From Agrostemma githago (lineage: Eukaryota > Streptophyta > Magnoliopsida > Caryophyllales > Caryophyllaceae), in assembly GCA_958450325.1 (NCBI GenBank), contig OY288243.1, positions 46,888,878 to 46,952,877 on the forward strand: a stretch of DNA of 64,000 bases. The letters run 5' to 3'. The translations under genes and the position numbers were made by a program. This document shows positions 46,935-57,931 of this stretch, in pieces. The notes beneath the pieces are model-generated. The model worked only from the letters and a program-made list of their open reading frames with translations, was not told the origin of the DNA and searched no databases. How positions within the stretch are numbered: the first letter of the stretch is position 1; every line of letters starts with the position of its first letter.

Positions 46935-47890
46935 TTCTTATTTTACACTTTAGCTTCTGGATTTATATGAACATCAATGTGAATATGATTAGTTCATCAA
47001 CTTAATTGTAAATAGTTAATAATTTTAGTTATTAATAAGTACATTCTTTACTTAATATGAATAGATTGATGTGGATAGGACAGCAGTGTTAAAAATAGAC
47101 AGAGTCGTGGGTGCCAAGTTATGGCACACACCGCTGGATCGAAAAGCTTGCGTGTGTAATTGAAGAAAAGGTTTGTAATTTTTTCTACGGTAACAATTTG
47201 ATAACTTGGAGGTTATATGTTCAAAAGTAATGGTTATTTAAATATTTTATGGACAGACAATTGATGGAGTACCACCATCTCATGCTCATGTGTTTTTGGA
47301 GACTCATAAGGATCGAAAAACTGATCCTACTCCAATGGATGAAAAATCAAAGAAAGCGGTGGTAAGAACTATGTTCAAACTTTTAGTTAATTGCTCATAT
47401 CTTTGATCATATAAAATCTTTGGTCAGACTTATGTTAATTTCACATAGAGTTGTATACTTCTTTGGCTGCTTTTAGATCAATGAGAAATTAAATGATTTG
47501 CCAAACAATAAAGAGGTAACAAATGGAGCTGTTGCTTGGGATGGAGACATATATTCTCAGGTTATCAATGAAATTATAGGTCCAGAAAGAAAAGGAAGAG
47601 TCTGCGGGCTTGGTAGAGGGCCAACGTCTCTTCCATCTACGACATGTTATGGTAACAAAGAGGGTTTGGATGATGATCACATTTTATCTAACAAAATAAA
47701 ATTTTTGGAGTGTGAGCTTAAGAAGGTGAATGATAAATGTCTCAAGATACAAGAGGACAATTTAGAAGTGCAAAGACAAATGCAAGAAGAGTTAACCATG
47801 CTAAAGATGGTTTTATTTGGTAGAGATATTCTTAATCCTCCTACATGGTTGGCACAATTTTGCTACTTGTTCTTTTTTTTGGACGACTAG
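46600..47890 (+). pseudogene. tnpA/Ptta-like second gene of the CACTA element
   Basis: This corresponds to the second protein of En/Spm-type elements (plant transposase Ptta family), which binds subterminal repeats. Exon-like pieces on the plus strand include VPRDQWISLITYWSSTKAK (46770-46830), TDVDRTAVLKIDRVVGAK (about 47065-47120), DGVPPSHAHVFLETHKDRK (about 47260-47325) and NEKLNDLPNNKEV through YSQVINEIIGPERKGRV to GLGRGPTSLPS (47480-47640). The last piece is followed by a coiled-coil tail (KIKFLECELKKVNDKC) and the stop at 47888. Introns are plausible (GCGAAG|GTATGG near 46828; a (TA)n tract lies in it), but a TAA-type break near 47160 suggests decay. Completeness at the 5' end is unclear. 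Confidence 0.72.
46841..46917. repeat. (TA)n microsatellite followed by poly-T
   Basis: About 38 TA units, then T(20) to about 46936, within a probable intron of the Ptta-like gene. Confidence 0.97.
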
Positions 47891-48157
47891 CAATTTTTAT
47901 TAGGTGCCAATTTTGATAGAGATATATAACTCTAGCAACTGGGATTTTTTGGAGGGTACTTATTTAGTTAGGCTTTTGTTATACTCATATAGCCTTTTGT
48001 AATGATTATTTGACTACAGACTATATTTTCAATATTATAAAAGGAGTTATTTTACATGTTTGGTGTTTTATTTATTTGGTTAGTTTTCATTTTTTTTGTA
48101 AATTAAAACAATACAATTAAATATTAAAGAAACCGCAAAAGTAAGATCAGCACATCA
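47891..48157. other. 3' flank of the CACTA Ptta-like gene
   Basis: AT-rich with no reading frame of note; probably 3' UTR and right subterminal region. Confidence 0.5.
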
Positions 48158-48238
48158 GTTGGCGGGAAAAAAATTTAGCACAAAGTCGGCGGGAAAAAAA
48201 TTCAGCATAAAGTTGGCGGGAAAAAAATTCATCACAAA
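48158..48238. repeat. 27-bp direct repeats, three copies
   Basis: Units of the type GTTGGCGGGAAAAAAATT-CAGCACAAA start at 48158, 48185 and 48212. Copies are nearly identical. They lie inside the CACTA element and may be TNPA-type binding repeats, displaced from the end by later Helitron insertions. Confidence 0.85.
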
Positions 48239-49435
48239 AATATAATTGAAAAAAATAAATGAAATCTTCGAATTAATAACAGGTCTCTAGTGACATCTAT
48301 CTATATCTATATCTATATAAAACAATAAAAAGTCATCATTTCTTAGTTAATTAGGATAACAAGCCCTCAGAGGCTGACACGTGGCATGCCAAATGAAAGC
48401 CATCCTAATCCCATAAATGAAAGTCTAATCAATGCTTAATAATCTACTCCCCTCCATTACAACTCATTTACTCCTCCATTAAAGTTCTTCTCCATTAAAT
48501 TTCTCGCGGTTACGTTGGCATCCGAAGCTCAAAAGTCATTTGAGTGTATTTATACTTTCCAAGTTCATACAAATGAGAAAATGGCCTTCACTTAGCTTGC
48601 CTTCCTCTTTTTGTCCCTCTACAGCTTTACCGTCAATTTGCTCCGAAAGTTGCTTCCAATTGCATCCTTCTTCGTCGGTAAGATTTACGCTATTTTGTTG
48701 TTGTTTTTTATCGGTTAAATTGAGGTTCTTCCTCTATGATATTGAATGTTCATGTTGAAGTAGAGAAAGGTCAATAGAGCTTTACAATTAGTATAAGCTA
48801 AATGTATGCAATACGGAGGAGTGTATAAGTATGTGTGCGTCCATAATCATTCCTGCACAAACTTGAGCGAAGCCGATTAGATTACTGAAATTGAAGGTGC
48901 TTCTATTACCTTCACGGAAATTTGTCGGTTCATGCTTCGTTCCTGTAGAGTTTGTGTATGGTATATTCTTGGTAATTCGAATTATTTATATGTATACCCT
49001 GACCTAGCAGAGCATTTCCGATTAATTATTTACACAACAATCAAATTATTTTCATAAGCATTATTTCACAGTTATTTGCTCTCCGTAAATCAACCTACAA
49101 GAGGAGAAAGAAAAATCAGTTAGTATTAGATAACCACTTGATACTTCATACGAGTATAAGATAAGAGCATATAGTTGAACATCACTACCAGCTGCACTTT
49201 CTCTGGCTTATTTATGTTGGGGCCGCGTCGAACACCTACTTTACCTCCACCACTTGCATTAGTACCAGCTGTGAACAAAGTCTCGAGTTCTGAAATATCT
49301 ATCTCCGGAGCCCTGTAGCAAAATGGTGGCCTATTACTATTGACCTCAGCGGAGCCGATTAATATTGTAACACAAATGATTTTTAGTCTGTATCTTCCTG
49401 CTCTTATTTATTATTTACTCACCCAATACCAGGTC

Positions 49436-50030
49436 ATGCCTTTGCAGTTTGGAATCCAACAATAGCCCGTGAAATGGACAATATACAGGCGGCAGAAGAA
49501 CCAAACAATGACGTTGGACTTGATAAAAATCAGACGCGTATGAATAGATTTACAAGAAAGTGCATTCTTGCAAGCATGAGAGGCGACACAACCTTCAGTC
49601 AAAGGGCGGCTGCCCAGCATAGGATTACCCCACCGCAACACAGCCTCTAGTGCAGCCACAACCACAGTTGGGGTTGAATCCTCACATTCGTCGCTTATAC
49701 GCTCATCTAACAAAGAGAAATAGGCACTCAAGAAGAAATATTTTGGACCAAATGAGAAAATCCAGACTTCCACCGCCTTCAAGTCGGTCAGGAAGGGGTA
49801 CGAAGAGGAAAAACATCACATCAGCAGAAGGATCCACTGGGCAACCGAGCCAGAAGAAAAAAAAAAGGCAGGAAATGTTACCGCTCAATCCACAACCCAG
49901 CCCTGCGCTAAGAAGGGAGAAAGCACGTCTGAAGTTGGAGAACCCAGTCGCCGAGCGGTTTGCAAACAACCCCTTGAACTTGCCCCTACACGCAACATTA
50001 TTGGTACACTCTACTGCCCTACATAACTGC
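49436..50030 (+). pseudogene. Helitron Rep-helicase upstream fragment (probable)
   Basis: A frame from 49650 encodes IRRLYAHLTKRNRHSRRNIL and a Lys/Arg-rich, disordered stretch ending FANNPLNLPLHATLL. Basic, low-complexity N-terminal exons like this precede the zinc-finger exon of plant Helitron genes. The assignment depends on the neighbouring fragment at 50530; alone it would be unidentifiable. Confidence 0.45.
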
Positions 50031-50529
50031 TACTCTTAGATAGAAACAATTATTAATTCCATTCGGCCGCCTTGCTCCCTTTTGTAACTACATATATATA
50101 GAAACCCACTGTTCAGCCCAGCCACAAGTTGCAGCCCCCCATTTAGCAGGGAACTTCGCGAGTCGACCGGATCGGAAGAACAAAAAACAAACAGCTGTTA
50201 CAGGTGCCTCGAAGAGGCGGTCCAACGTTAAAAAAGGCACGCTCAACCTATTGTCGATGCGTCCAGTAGTCGGTCGCCGCCTCTGAGGAATAAATAGCAA
50301 CCTCCAATGCACAGAAACTATTGGTACATTCCGCTGCCCTATTGTTGTGCTCAGAACAGTTAACAATGTCATTTATCACCTAACCTCTCTTTCACTCCTG
50401 CATATGTAGCAACCTAATCTCCAACCCAAACAGGCTCCACCAGCAACACCAAAAGTATGCTCTCATACAGTTAAAGCCCTAACATACATTGTCCCTTGCT
50501 TGTAACTTAATGCCATGTTTTTTCACAGG

Positions 50530-50854
50530 AGTTTTTGTTGAACCTTGGTGCTTTGGCGGCCCTACCGAGACATGTGAGTTTTGTGGCGTGGTTGTGTGGA
50601 TTGAGGAGTCAGTTGGTAAGCGTACCAAACACGGACAGCCTAAATTTAGTATCTGCTGTCAGAAAGACAAAGTGAAGCTTCCTTTGCTACATGACCCAAC
50701 TGCTGACAATGTCAATGATATTCACAATAGAAACAAAAATAACCTGCAGCGCGTAGAAGGAAACGAGGAAAAAAATACTACCGTAGACTCGGCAGAAGAC
50801 GAGATGCTCCTCAATACCCCACATAAAACAGAAAATTTAGAGCGTCCGAAATAG
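50530..50854 (+). pseudogene. Helitron Rep-helicase N-terminal zinc-finger fragment
   Basis: After the acceptor TTTTTTCACAG the translation reads CFGGPTETCEFCGVVVWIEESV, shortened here to its key parts GGPTETCEFCG and WIEES, then PKFSICCQKDKVKLPLL. This is the conserved entry motif of plant Helitron proteins (GxPTxxCxxCGAxxWxxE ... FSxCCxxGKVxLPxL). It continues into unrelated charged sequence and stops at 50854. The HUH endonuclease and helicase domains are absent. Confidence 0.85.
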
Positions 50855-51991
50855 TAATTATAAAACAAATTACAATTACAAATAATCATTACATTTGCTT
50901 CATTACGCAAATTGACCATAATATCTGTCTACAATGTACTGCAGAGATGAACCTAAAACGAAAGAAACAAACATGAAGGGGATTAGCAAGGCTGGAAAGC
51001 GATTGAGACCAACAACATCACACCACACTTAAGAGGAGCAAAATTAAGCAGCCTACAAGCATTGGTTAAAAAACTATTTACATATTATTGTTAGTTAAAT
51101 GTGTCGTATTACAGTAAAGGATTCTTATTTAAATACCGTTTTTCAACTATCACGAACTATATTTCAATTGGTTCAACAAGATTTGGAGGTGTGTTTTACC
51201 CAGATTCGCACATTCCTTACTTACTAGCATTGTTTTGTTCTCTACCTTACGCTTATAGTTGGGGTTTACACAACTTCACGTAACAAAACCAATCATTAAA
51301 AATTTTCACTCTTTCACCAATTGATCTCTAGGTTGACAACAAACGCTCACAAAGAAGGTATTGCGCTAAAGGAAGGTCGCACAAATATATCATTGCTAGC
51401 CCCGTGAATTTCACGGGCACGAAAACTAGTATATAATAAAAAGGCAAACCTTTTTACATCTCTTTATAATATTCATTCTTAAGTGAATATGAGAACGCCA
51501 CATCATCATTCTTAAGTGCAAATGAGAAAGCCACATCATCATTCAATATTCAATGAGAAAATGTGTATAACTTTTAAATTAAAGGTAAATAAGTGCATAC
51601 TAAATAATACGTTATTAATTGTTATCGTTAAAGTAAATTAACATATGTTATTATTAAATTAATTTAAACAACAATAATTTAGATTAAAATTTATAAATTA
51701 CATATTAACGTTGATTTCTGTGCTATAAAGTTTCACCGATCTTTATAAATTGGATATTTTTTGTATAAAATGTGAGAGACTTTATATATATACATATGTG
51801 TTCTCCATACCCTAAAATCACAACCTCTATCGATCCTCTATTAGGTACAACAATCACCAGCATTATTTTGTCACTTTATATTTTGCATTATTATTTATTA
51901 TAATAAATGTGTTGACAATTTGTATGATTTTATACAAAAGTATACTACGTAATACATATGGACTACTGTGACTAACCAACCTAATATAGTA

Positions 51992-52281
51992 CTCCCTCCG
52001 GTCACTATTTTTCGCCCCACTTTCCTTATTTGAAAGGTTTTTATTTTTTGCCCAACTTCTCCACTTTTCTTTCATATCTTACACTTTTACCATATTATCC
52101 TTCTTTCTATCCTTTATTTACAAGAAATGTCATTGAATTTACACTTTAAGGCCCACCATTCATTTCTTTACCATTTTATATTCATTTTTCACTACCCACC
52201 ATTATTTTTTTTACCATTTTATATTCATTCCTTATTTTACGTGCAAAAGTAAGCGGGGCAATAAATAATGACTGAAGGGAG
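51992..52281. mobile_element. Stowaway-type MITE (family C)
   Basis: 290 bp with ends CTCCCTCCGGTCACTATTTTT and AATAATGACTGAAGGGAG, flanked by TA. Confidence 0.9.
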
Positions 52282-53084
52282 TACTTTAAAGATAACATAA
52301 AGAGTTAATGCTCTTTAACCCTTCTAACGACACGCCCCTTCACACATAACAACCAAAAATCAATCCCAACTCATATTACCATCAATGAGGCAATAACATA
52401 CCCTCCATCCAAACTCCAATATATACAACTATCGCTCACAAAAGCAAACTCAAAATAAATTCGATAAAAAAAACATTAAAAAAATTAAAATAAAAAATTG
52501 TTCCTTCTAATAAACGAACCTAATAACTTTATATTCAAAATGTTGTATTCATTTAGATCTCCAAAATTTAAATCAATATGGTATTAAAATTGTGACATCA
52601 TAATGGTTAACACAATGACAAAAAAAATTCCACGTAAAACTTTTATTTACAAGAGTGTAACAATTTCTAACAAAAGTATTTAAGTAAAAAAAATGTTCAT
52701 ATGGAAAATTTTAATAGAAGTATTGAATGTACTGTTGACATATGGTTAATTTTGGATTAAAAAAATACTCAATGTTCAATTAACTAATTCACGTTTTTTT
52801 ATACTTTAATTATTAAACCTATATTACATAAATATCTTGGTTTATGCAAAATTTGATACCAGCATGCTGTTTGTTTATAAACCGAAACTTATAAATAAGA
52901 ATTCGTGTCGTATGTTGTTGCATGTTGGTGCAAATGACATTCCTATACCAAAAGTTCTTAAGAAAATTAGATCGTGTCTAAGTGTGAGCTTATACAACTT
53001 ATTTACAATACACCCGCGTTTTTCAGGGGTAACAGGCGAAAATGTAAACATACAATTGTTCCCAATAATAAATATTATAGAAAT

Positions 53085-53101
53085 CCCGTGCATCGCACGG
53101 G
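53085..53101. other. Helitron 3' terminal hairpin
   Basis: CCCGTGCATCGCACGGG folds as a 7-bp stem with a 3-nt loop, 8 bp before the terminal CTAG. Confidence 0.85.
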
Positions 53102-53113
53102 TCACAAAACTAG

Positions 53114-53280
53114 TTTATATTATATAAGGCTTCACCAGCATTTGCATAAATGCCACAATACCTTTTCGCGACATTGCATCTAACAGCATAAGAGTAAATG
53201 CTGCTAGTACTTTTGGTGGCATTTATTTATGCCGCCTAATCCCTATATAAACGCAGCTAAAGATGTGATATTTTGTAGTG
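53114..53280 (+). other. CACTA right subterminal region and terminal repeat
   Basis: Contains CAGCATTTGCATAAATGCC, GTGGCATTTATTTATGCCGCC and the terminal TTTTGTAGTG. The GGTGGCATTTATTTA block is the inverted partner of sequence at 29495-29530. Confidence 0.8.
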
Positions 53281-54274
53281 CGCTTTCGCGACGAAGAAGG
53301 GTAACTTTCTAGTTGTGGTAATTTTTGTCCCGAGTTTCCCCATATTAATAGAAACGAGTCAAGGTCGGTCTAGTTGGCCGGACTAAAACAACAATGACAC
53401 AAAAACCACAAACAAGATGAACCAACAAGCAAGCAACCCACCAACACCCCTAAATTCAAATCATCCAAGTCCTAATCCCTAAACCCCCCAACAAGAAATC
53501 TACTCACTAATCATAATGGAAAGCAACAAAACATTAACTAAGGAGAACCTAACCAAAGCATGCATATTAACTTGATCTAAAGAAAATAACTACAAAATAA
53601 TGAGAAAACGACGATCTAACAATTACCCACCAAACTTTGGAAGAGACAAGATCTAACGAAATAAACTAGAGAAACTTAATGAGAAAACTAACAACTTAAA
53701 TAACATCGAGAACAACTTAAATAACATCGAGAGAAACTAACAACACTAAGATGATCTAAATAAGACAATAATGAGAAAACTAAAATAAATCTAAACTAGA
53801 GATTAGAGAGTGGAAAGAAATGTACCAACTATGAAGACCTAGAAGAAATAACAAGGTTGCATAAAAAATATTGAATCCTTGATGGAGAGAACGAACAACT
53901 TGTCACTAATTCTTCAATAAACCCACAAATCTTCAAATAAAACTTGAAATAAATTTCTACAAACTTGAAATCTAGAGAATTGTTGATGGAAACTAAGTAT
54001 CTCTACTACTAATTACTATGTAAACTACTAGAATTATAGAGAACTACTAAGAATACTACTACTAATGGAGGTGTAATATGATGGAGGAACTAAACTAATG
54101 GAGGCCTATTACTACTTGCTTATCACTACAAATTAGGGTAACATATATATATTGATGCCTTAATGGGTCTCTTAGCCTAAAGCCCAAATCCAACTTTTGC
54201 TTCATTAGTGAGACAATCACTCTTTGCATCTCCATGGGGTGAAACTTCGCTCTGCGATATGTCGAAGTAATCCC

Positions 54275-54448
54275 ACCGGGTGAAATTTCGCCCGGTGAGA
54301 CTTTCTTCTCATTTGCGATTTTTGGCACTTTTCTTCATCGGGCAAAATTTCACCCGGTGGGGAAGCTCAGAAAATCTTCGGGGAGACATTTTACCGTCGG
54401 GTGAAATTTCGCCCGGTGGTACTTCAACGGGTGAAATTTCACCCGGTC
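54275..54448. promoter_or_regulatory. Athila-type palindrome cluster in 5' LTR U3
   Basis: Four variants of CGGGTGAAATTTCRCCCG; the last two are about 29 bp apart. On the minus strand they lie upstream of the ATATATAT element near 54141-54150. Confidence 0.7.
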
Positions 54449-54756
54449 AATTTTTCTGGCCTCTTTCCTTGTCTCATTCTTCGTCGATTGATTGGATGAC
54501 TTTTAACTTTAAGCTGTGTGCTTTGCTCTTTTGGACGGTATTCCCTTCTCTTGTACTCGTGGAAGCTCGATCGAGATTTTGGTGCCAAATCCTATTAAAA
54601 TTGATAGAAAAACTACCAAAAACACGTAAAACGCACAAGAGGGACGCTAATGCGAGAAGTACTCAAAATATGGCGATAATCGCACTCTAAACTCGCAAAA
54701 CGAGGGAGAAACGAATCTAAATGAGGGAAAAAATGATCTAAATTTAGCACACAACA

Positions 54757-55687
54757 GTGTCTCACGTCTGCCAGCGACTAGCCTTCAACCGCATTGTGAT
54801 AAATATTTGTTTTTTGTTTGCTTTTGTCCCATGGTTTTGTGTGTCTGTTTTTGTTTTCAATGGTTTGCTTTTTCTTCAGCTGGCCGACCCGGCTGATGTC
54901 GTCCATCCCTCAGACTTTCCTATGACACTGCTTGGGGTGGATGCGGCTATAGTGGCTTTTACTGAGCCTCTTCCTCTTTTTCCGTGGAGGAGATGGAGGC
55001 CGGGATGTAGTGGTGCGACCGGGTGTAACGGGTAAGTTTTGAGATTTTGCTTCGAACTCGACTTTGAAGGTTGGGCTTTGTTTATTGTCTTATTAAATTT
55101 TGTTGTTCAGGTTTCGTCGGCCTCCCATCAGCGGTTATGGCAAGCTGCCAACTGCTTCTGGGTCTATCTATCGAAGAGGGTTGCTGCCTCGTCTCGCGAC
55201 ACGTTGGGGCCTCAATCGGTAAGTAGTGTCTTTCTATGGGTGGTTTTAGGCCGATTGTGTTGTCTTTTCTAAAGGGTACTTATGTTTGCTAAATGTCCCG
55301 GACATGGTAGCACAGTTGGAGACGCGGGTGACCGAGATCGAGGAGGCTGAGTTCAGCATGTTGCAATCTTTGCAAACTCGGGACACTGAGATTGCTAAAC
55401 TTAAGGATCAGCTGGCTCGGTCTCGAGGTGAGACTTCGGCGCAGGGTGAAGTTATGGTTGAGACTGAGGTGGAGAGAGAGGTTGAGGCTAAGGGTCAGCC
55501 CACAGGTCTTAGCGAGGATGTTGATCCTTCCGAAGGGGTTTCTGGCACAAAGACGGCTACCGTGGATATGCTGGCGGGTATAGGTATTACCGAGTCTTCT
55601 ACTTTTGATCTGGAGGATCTAGGTTTTTACGATAACCTTGGTGAGCTTGTATTGGCTGCAGCTATAGCCTCTAGGGGTGCTCCCTAG
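54757..55687 (+). pseudogene. Tat-2 antisense gene, 3' part
   Basis: Continues the gene interrupted at 13243: ...ASYVS joins HVCQRLAFNR. Splice-like sites are at TTCTTCAG near 54880, AACGG|GTAAGT near 55030, GTTCAG near 55110 and AATCG|GTAAGT near 55220. The last exon (from about 55305 to the stop at 55687) encodes a heptad-rich QLETRVTEIEEAEFSM...DTEIAKLKDQLARSR, a probable coiled coil, and an acidic tail. This domain order, plant-mobile-like region then coiled coil, differs from the basic tail in the Tat-1 gene. Confidence 0.6.
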
Positions 55688-56830
55688 TTTAAAAACCCGA
55701 TTTGTGTTTGGATTTTGTATGTTTTGTATATTTTAAAATTTAGTGTATTGATTGGCTTATTTTGCTTTGTTTTCGAAACGGTAACTTAGATAACACGTAA
55801 ACACTTCCAGTTTGGTTTGTTCACGGTTTAGTCGTGATTTAAGATGTTTTTTTGGGATGCTTAAAATGTGTTTATTTGAGCCAGGAATTGGATCACGTAG
55901 TACGCCGATTAAAATGTTTGACTCGAAATGTGCAAAATATGCATAAAGCGTTTTGTAGCTAAAACGTTTTGATCGAGTGTGTGTGCAGTGCTGGAGACTA
56001 ATGGTTCTCCTATCTGCGGGCTAATGGAGGGGTTGCTATTAGGTGGATAGTCCCGTGGTGGCATATCAGGAGGTATATCGGGCTAACGTTTTCATCACAG
56101 GTTCATACCATGCAAATACTGTCCTTGGGCGAGTGTGTTTATGTTTACCCGAACAGGCTAATGCACTAAATGGGCGTGGGGTAAATCGTTCCTGAGGTTA
56201 TTATCAATGTTATCAATCCCCATCCGTGGGAGAAAGATTCTTTTACAAAGTTCGAAATGTCTTGGAGACAGAAGATTCTACATCACGTTCCTCTAGAAAA
56301 TGTTCGGCTGACAACTCCTACTTACGCCTGACGGGATGTTTATGAATATCCGACAGGGTGGGACAAGTCAAAGGTTACGAAGAATGTAGTGCTACAGAGT
56401 AAGGAGCCCACACGAGTTAACGTCGCTAAGCGCTCGACCAAAGACAGTGTTAACGATCCTAGTACAGTCAATTCATCTAAACGTACGGGCCAAGACTAAC
56501 AAGACACAAATAAAAAAAGTAGACGAGGAAGGGAAGTGGGATTGGCTGGGCCCACGACTGGCTGATAGGGTGGAAGTTTGCATCCAAGGGTCCCTCGATG
56601 AGAAGCCCGAGGAAACACACCCGAATGGTAAGGGAAAGGAGAAGTTTGACCAGTAGGGCCCAGCCGTTAGTACTATGTAATATTAATTGATATTATGTGG
56701 CGTATTAATACTAGTTTTTGTAGGGTTTTGTTTGACACGTTGTCTTGTTTCCGGAGTACCCGGGTAATAGATGCTCGATGTAAAGGGCTTTGACAAAGGC
56801 TTGATTTAATTAATTTTGCATTAATGAGAA
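55688..56830. other. Decayed Tat-2 interior downstream of antisense gene
   Basis: The first part is T-rich, as expected for a 3' UTR. From about 55980 short degraded coding-like pieces appear, none long enough to assign. Tat-1 starts at 56831; the 5 bp before it are GAGAA. Confidence 0.45.
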
Positions 56831-57823
56831 TGTGGACATGACGTAGGTCCACCCCGACGCGGCCACGCGCGGGTTTGGGTAGGCGAATGAATCTCGTGGT
56901 GAGATTGTTCTCGGGTTCGAAATTTAAGTCAAAATGGAGTCGCCACCGAATTGTGTGGTTATTCGGAACCATACGAGCCCACTCTATGTCGTCATGGGCT
57001 ATATACCGAGTACGGCCCACTTCGGTTTCAGTGTTTTTTGGGCTCGTCCCTTTGCATTGCAATATCAATACCGTTTAAACCGTGTTTCGTATATAGAATG
57101 ACTCTCGTGCGCCAAGGGTTTCGGACATCCGGATACCAAAGGTTCTGAGTAAGGGGTGAGGGTACGTGTTGGGAAGCCCACTAAGGACACCCAACCCCGC
57201 CCGCACATTGCGGCCTCTACTAAGACATCGTTCGTGTTCGTGTGCGCGCGCTAGTAAAACGATTAAATGATATGCAAACAGCGTTTTCGGGCTAAGCATA
57301 TGAATAGTATGTGAACTACGTCATTTAATGCATCTTAATTATGGTCGAAATGATTTAGCATGCGAGGTTCATTTATAAAGCGATAAGCAAATAAATAAAT
57401 AAAGCTCGAAAGTAAATAACGTACAAGTTACACGGGCGGAAATACAACCCGGCCAATACAAAAATTGCAAACGGTATACAAACAAAATAATAAATAATAA
57501 AAAGCTAGGAACGGACCCGTATACAAACTAGACCATGAAATGTGTAGGTGGACTAACCCCGATTAAATACACATTGCGTTGTGTATTAAACGGAGGACGG
57601 AGACATAGGACCTAAGCGCAATGCTAGCCCGACCCCATGTCTCGGTGCCTTGTCCCAACTTATCACGTCGAAAAATCGATCAAAGTTGTTATAGTGTCGT
57701 GATAAGCGTGGGTTTTGAAAAATGGATTCACGTGATTGGCTTTACACGTGTCGACTAAGAGTCGTAAAAAAGACGAGGCTTAAATGTTGCATTTAAGCTC
57801 TCGGTTTTCTGGGTTACAGGACC

Positions 57824-57931
57824 CACTCGGTCGAGTCATGGTCTGACTCGGTAGAGTGTGTCCTCGAAGAAGGTTCTGTCCAGGTTTATGGGCGCTACTC
57901 GATCGAGTAGCCTACGTACTCGGTCGAGTGG
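57824..57931. repeat. Two palindrome pairs, downstream cluster of Tat-1 LTR
   Basis: Cores related to ACTCGATCGAGT start at 57825/57846 and 57897/57918: 21 bp within pairs, 72 bp between pairs. The spacer contains GTTCTGTCC. Confidence 0.8.

Larger units (their letters stand above)
48296..51429 (+). mobile_element. Helitron, 5' TC to 3' CTAG, truncated coding capacity
   Basis: The 5' end is A|TCTATCTATATC (48296). The 3' end is a CCCGTGAA/TTCACGGG hairpin (51391-51407 region) followed by ACGAAAACTAG|T at 51429, matching the A|TC...CTRR|T rule with no target duplication. It carries two fragments of the Rep-helicase gene (49436-50030 and 50530-50854) but no Rep HUH or helicase domain, so it is non-autonomous. 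Confidence 0.8.
51430..53113 (+). mobile_element. Second Helitron-like element, abutting the first
   Basis: The 3' end shows a near-perfect hairpin CCCGTGCATCGCACGGG (53085-53101), then TCACAAAACTAG|T ending at 53113. The left border begins TATATAATAAAAAGG directly after the first element's CTAG; the TC start is missing. Non-coding, AT-rich, with one MITE inside. Confidence 0.7.
29466..53280 (+). mobile_element. CACTA (En/Spm, CMC) transposon, 23.8 kb with nested insertions
   Basis: The ends CACTACAAGA and ...TTTTGTAGTG are the CACTA terminal inverted repeats, flanked by the 3-bp duplicate CGC (29463-29465 and 53281-53283). The uninterrupted site survives in the other Athila LTR. Subterminal motifs such as AATGCCACC/GGTGGCATTT and ATTTATTTA occur at both ends. 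It carries a broken tnpD-like gene and a tnpA/Ptta-like gene on the plus strand. Insertions inside are a 10-kb nested solo-LTR block, Helitron-like sequences and several MITEs; the element itself is perhaps 7-8 kb. It lacks a catalytic domain and so could move only if supplied in trans. Confidence 0.93.
13244..54756 (-). mobile_element. Athila-1 retrotransposon (Ty3/gypsy, Athila lineage), degraded
   Basis: A full-length minus-strand element bounded by GTGTC target duplicates. From its 5' end: 5' LTR (29084-54756, split by the CACTA element), PBS (29063-29080), gag (28964-27248), protease, reverse transcriptase, RNase H and integrase (27133-23039), palindrome array (22735-22498), second gene (22148-17494, split by a solo LTR), 3' untranslated region, PPT near 15078-15090 and 3' LTR (13244-15077). 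It spans 41.5 kb, of which 23.8 kb is the CACTA element and 3.7 kb the solo LTR, leaving a typical Athila length of about 14 kb. Gag, pol and the second gene all contain stops or frameshifts, so it is not autonomous. Confidence 0.93.
29084..54756 (-). mobile_element. Athila-1 5' LTR, split by the CACTA transposon
   Basis: Segments 29084-29465 (382 bp) and 53284-54756 (1473 bp) join to an LTR colinear with 13244-15077. The break lies within AACCCGC|TTTCGCG. The outer end ...TTAGCACACAACA is followed by the target duplicate GTGTC. Confidence 0.92.
8308..56830 (-). mobile_element. Tat-2 retrotransposon remnant, interrupted by Athila-1
   Basis: This is the outermost identifiable element of the central region, on the minus strand. 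In plus order its parts are a 3' LTR remnant (8308-9179), a PPT-like tract (9180-9193), a 39-bp tandem array (about 9610-10195), an antisense plant-mobile-domain gene (11007-13243 and 54757-55687) and a degraded tail to 56830. Athila-1 (13244-54756) lies inside the antisense gene, with 5-bp duplicates GTGTC on both sides. At 56831 Tat-1 begins. The order PPT, spacer, antisense gene matches Tat-1 at 59353-61952. No gag or pol of Tat-2 is in the window. Confidence 0.7.
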
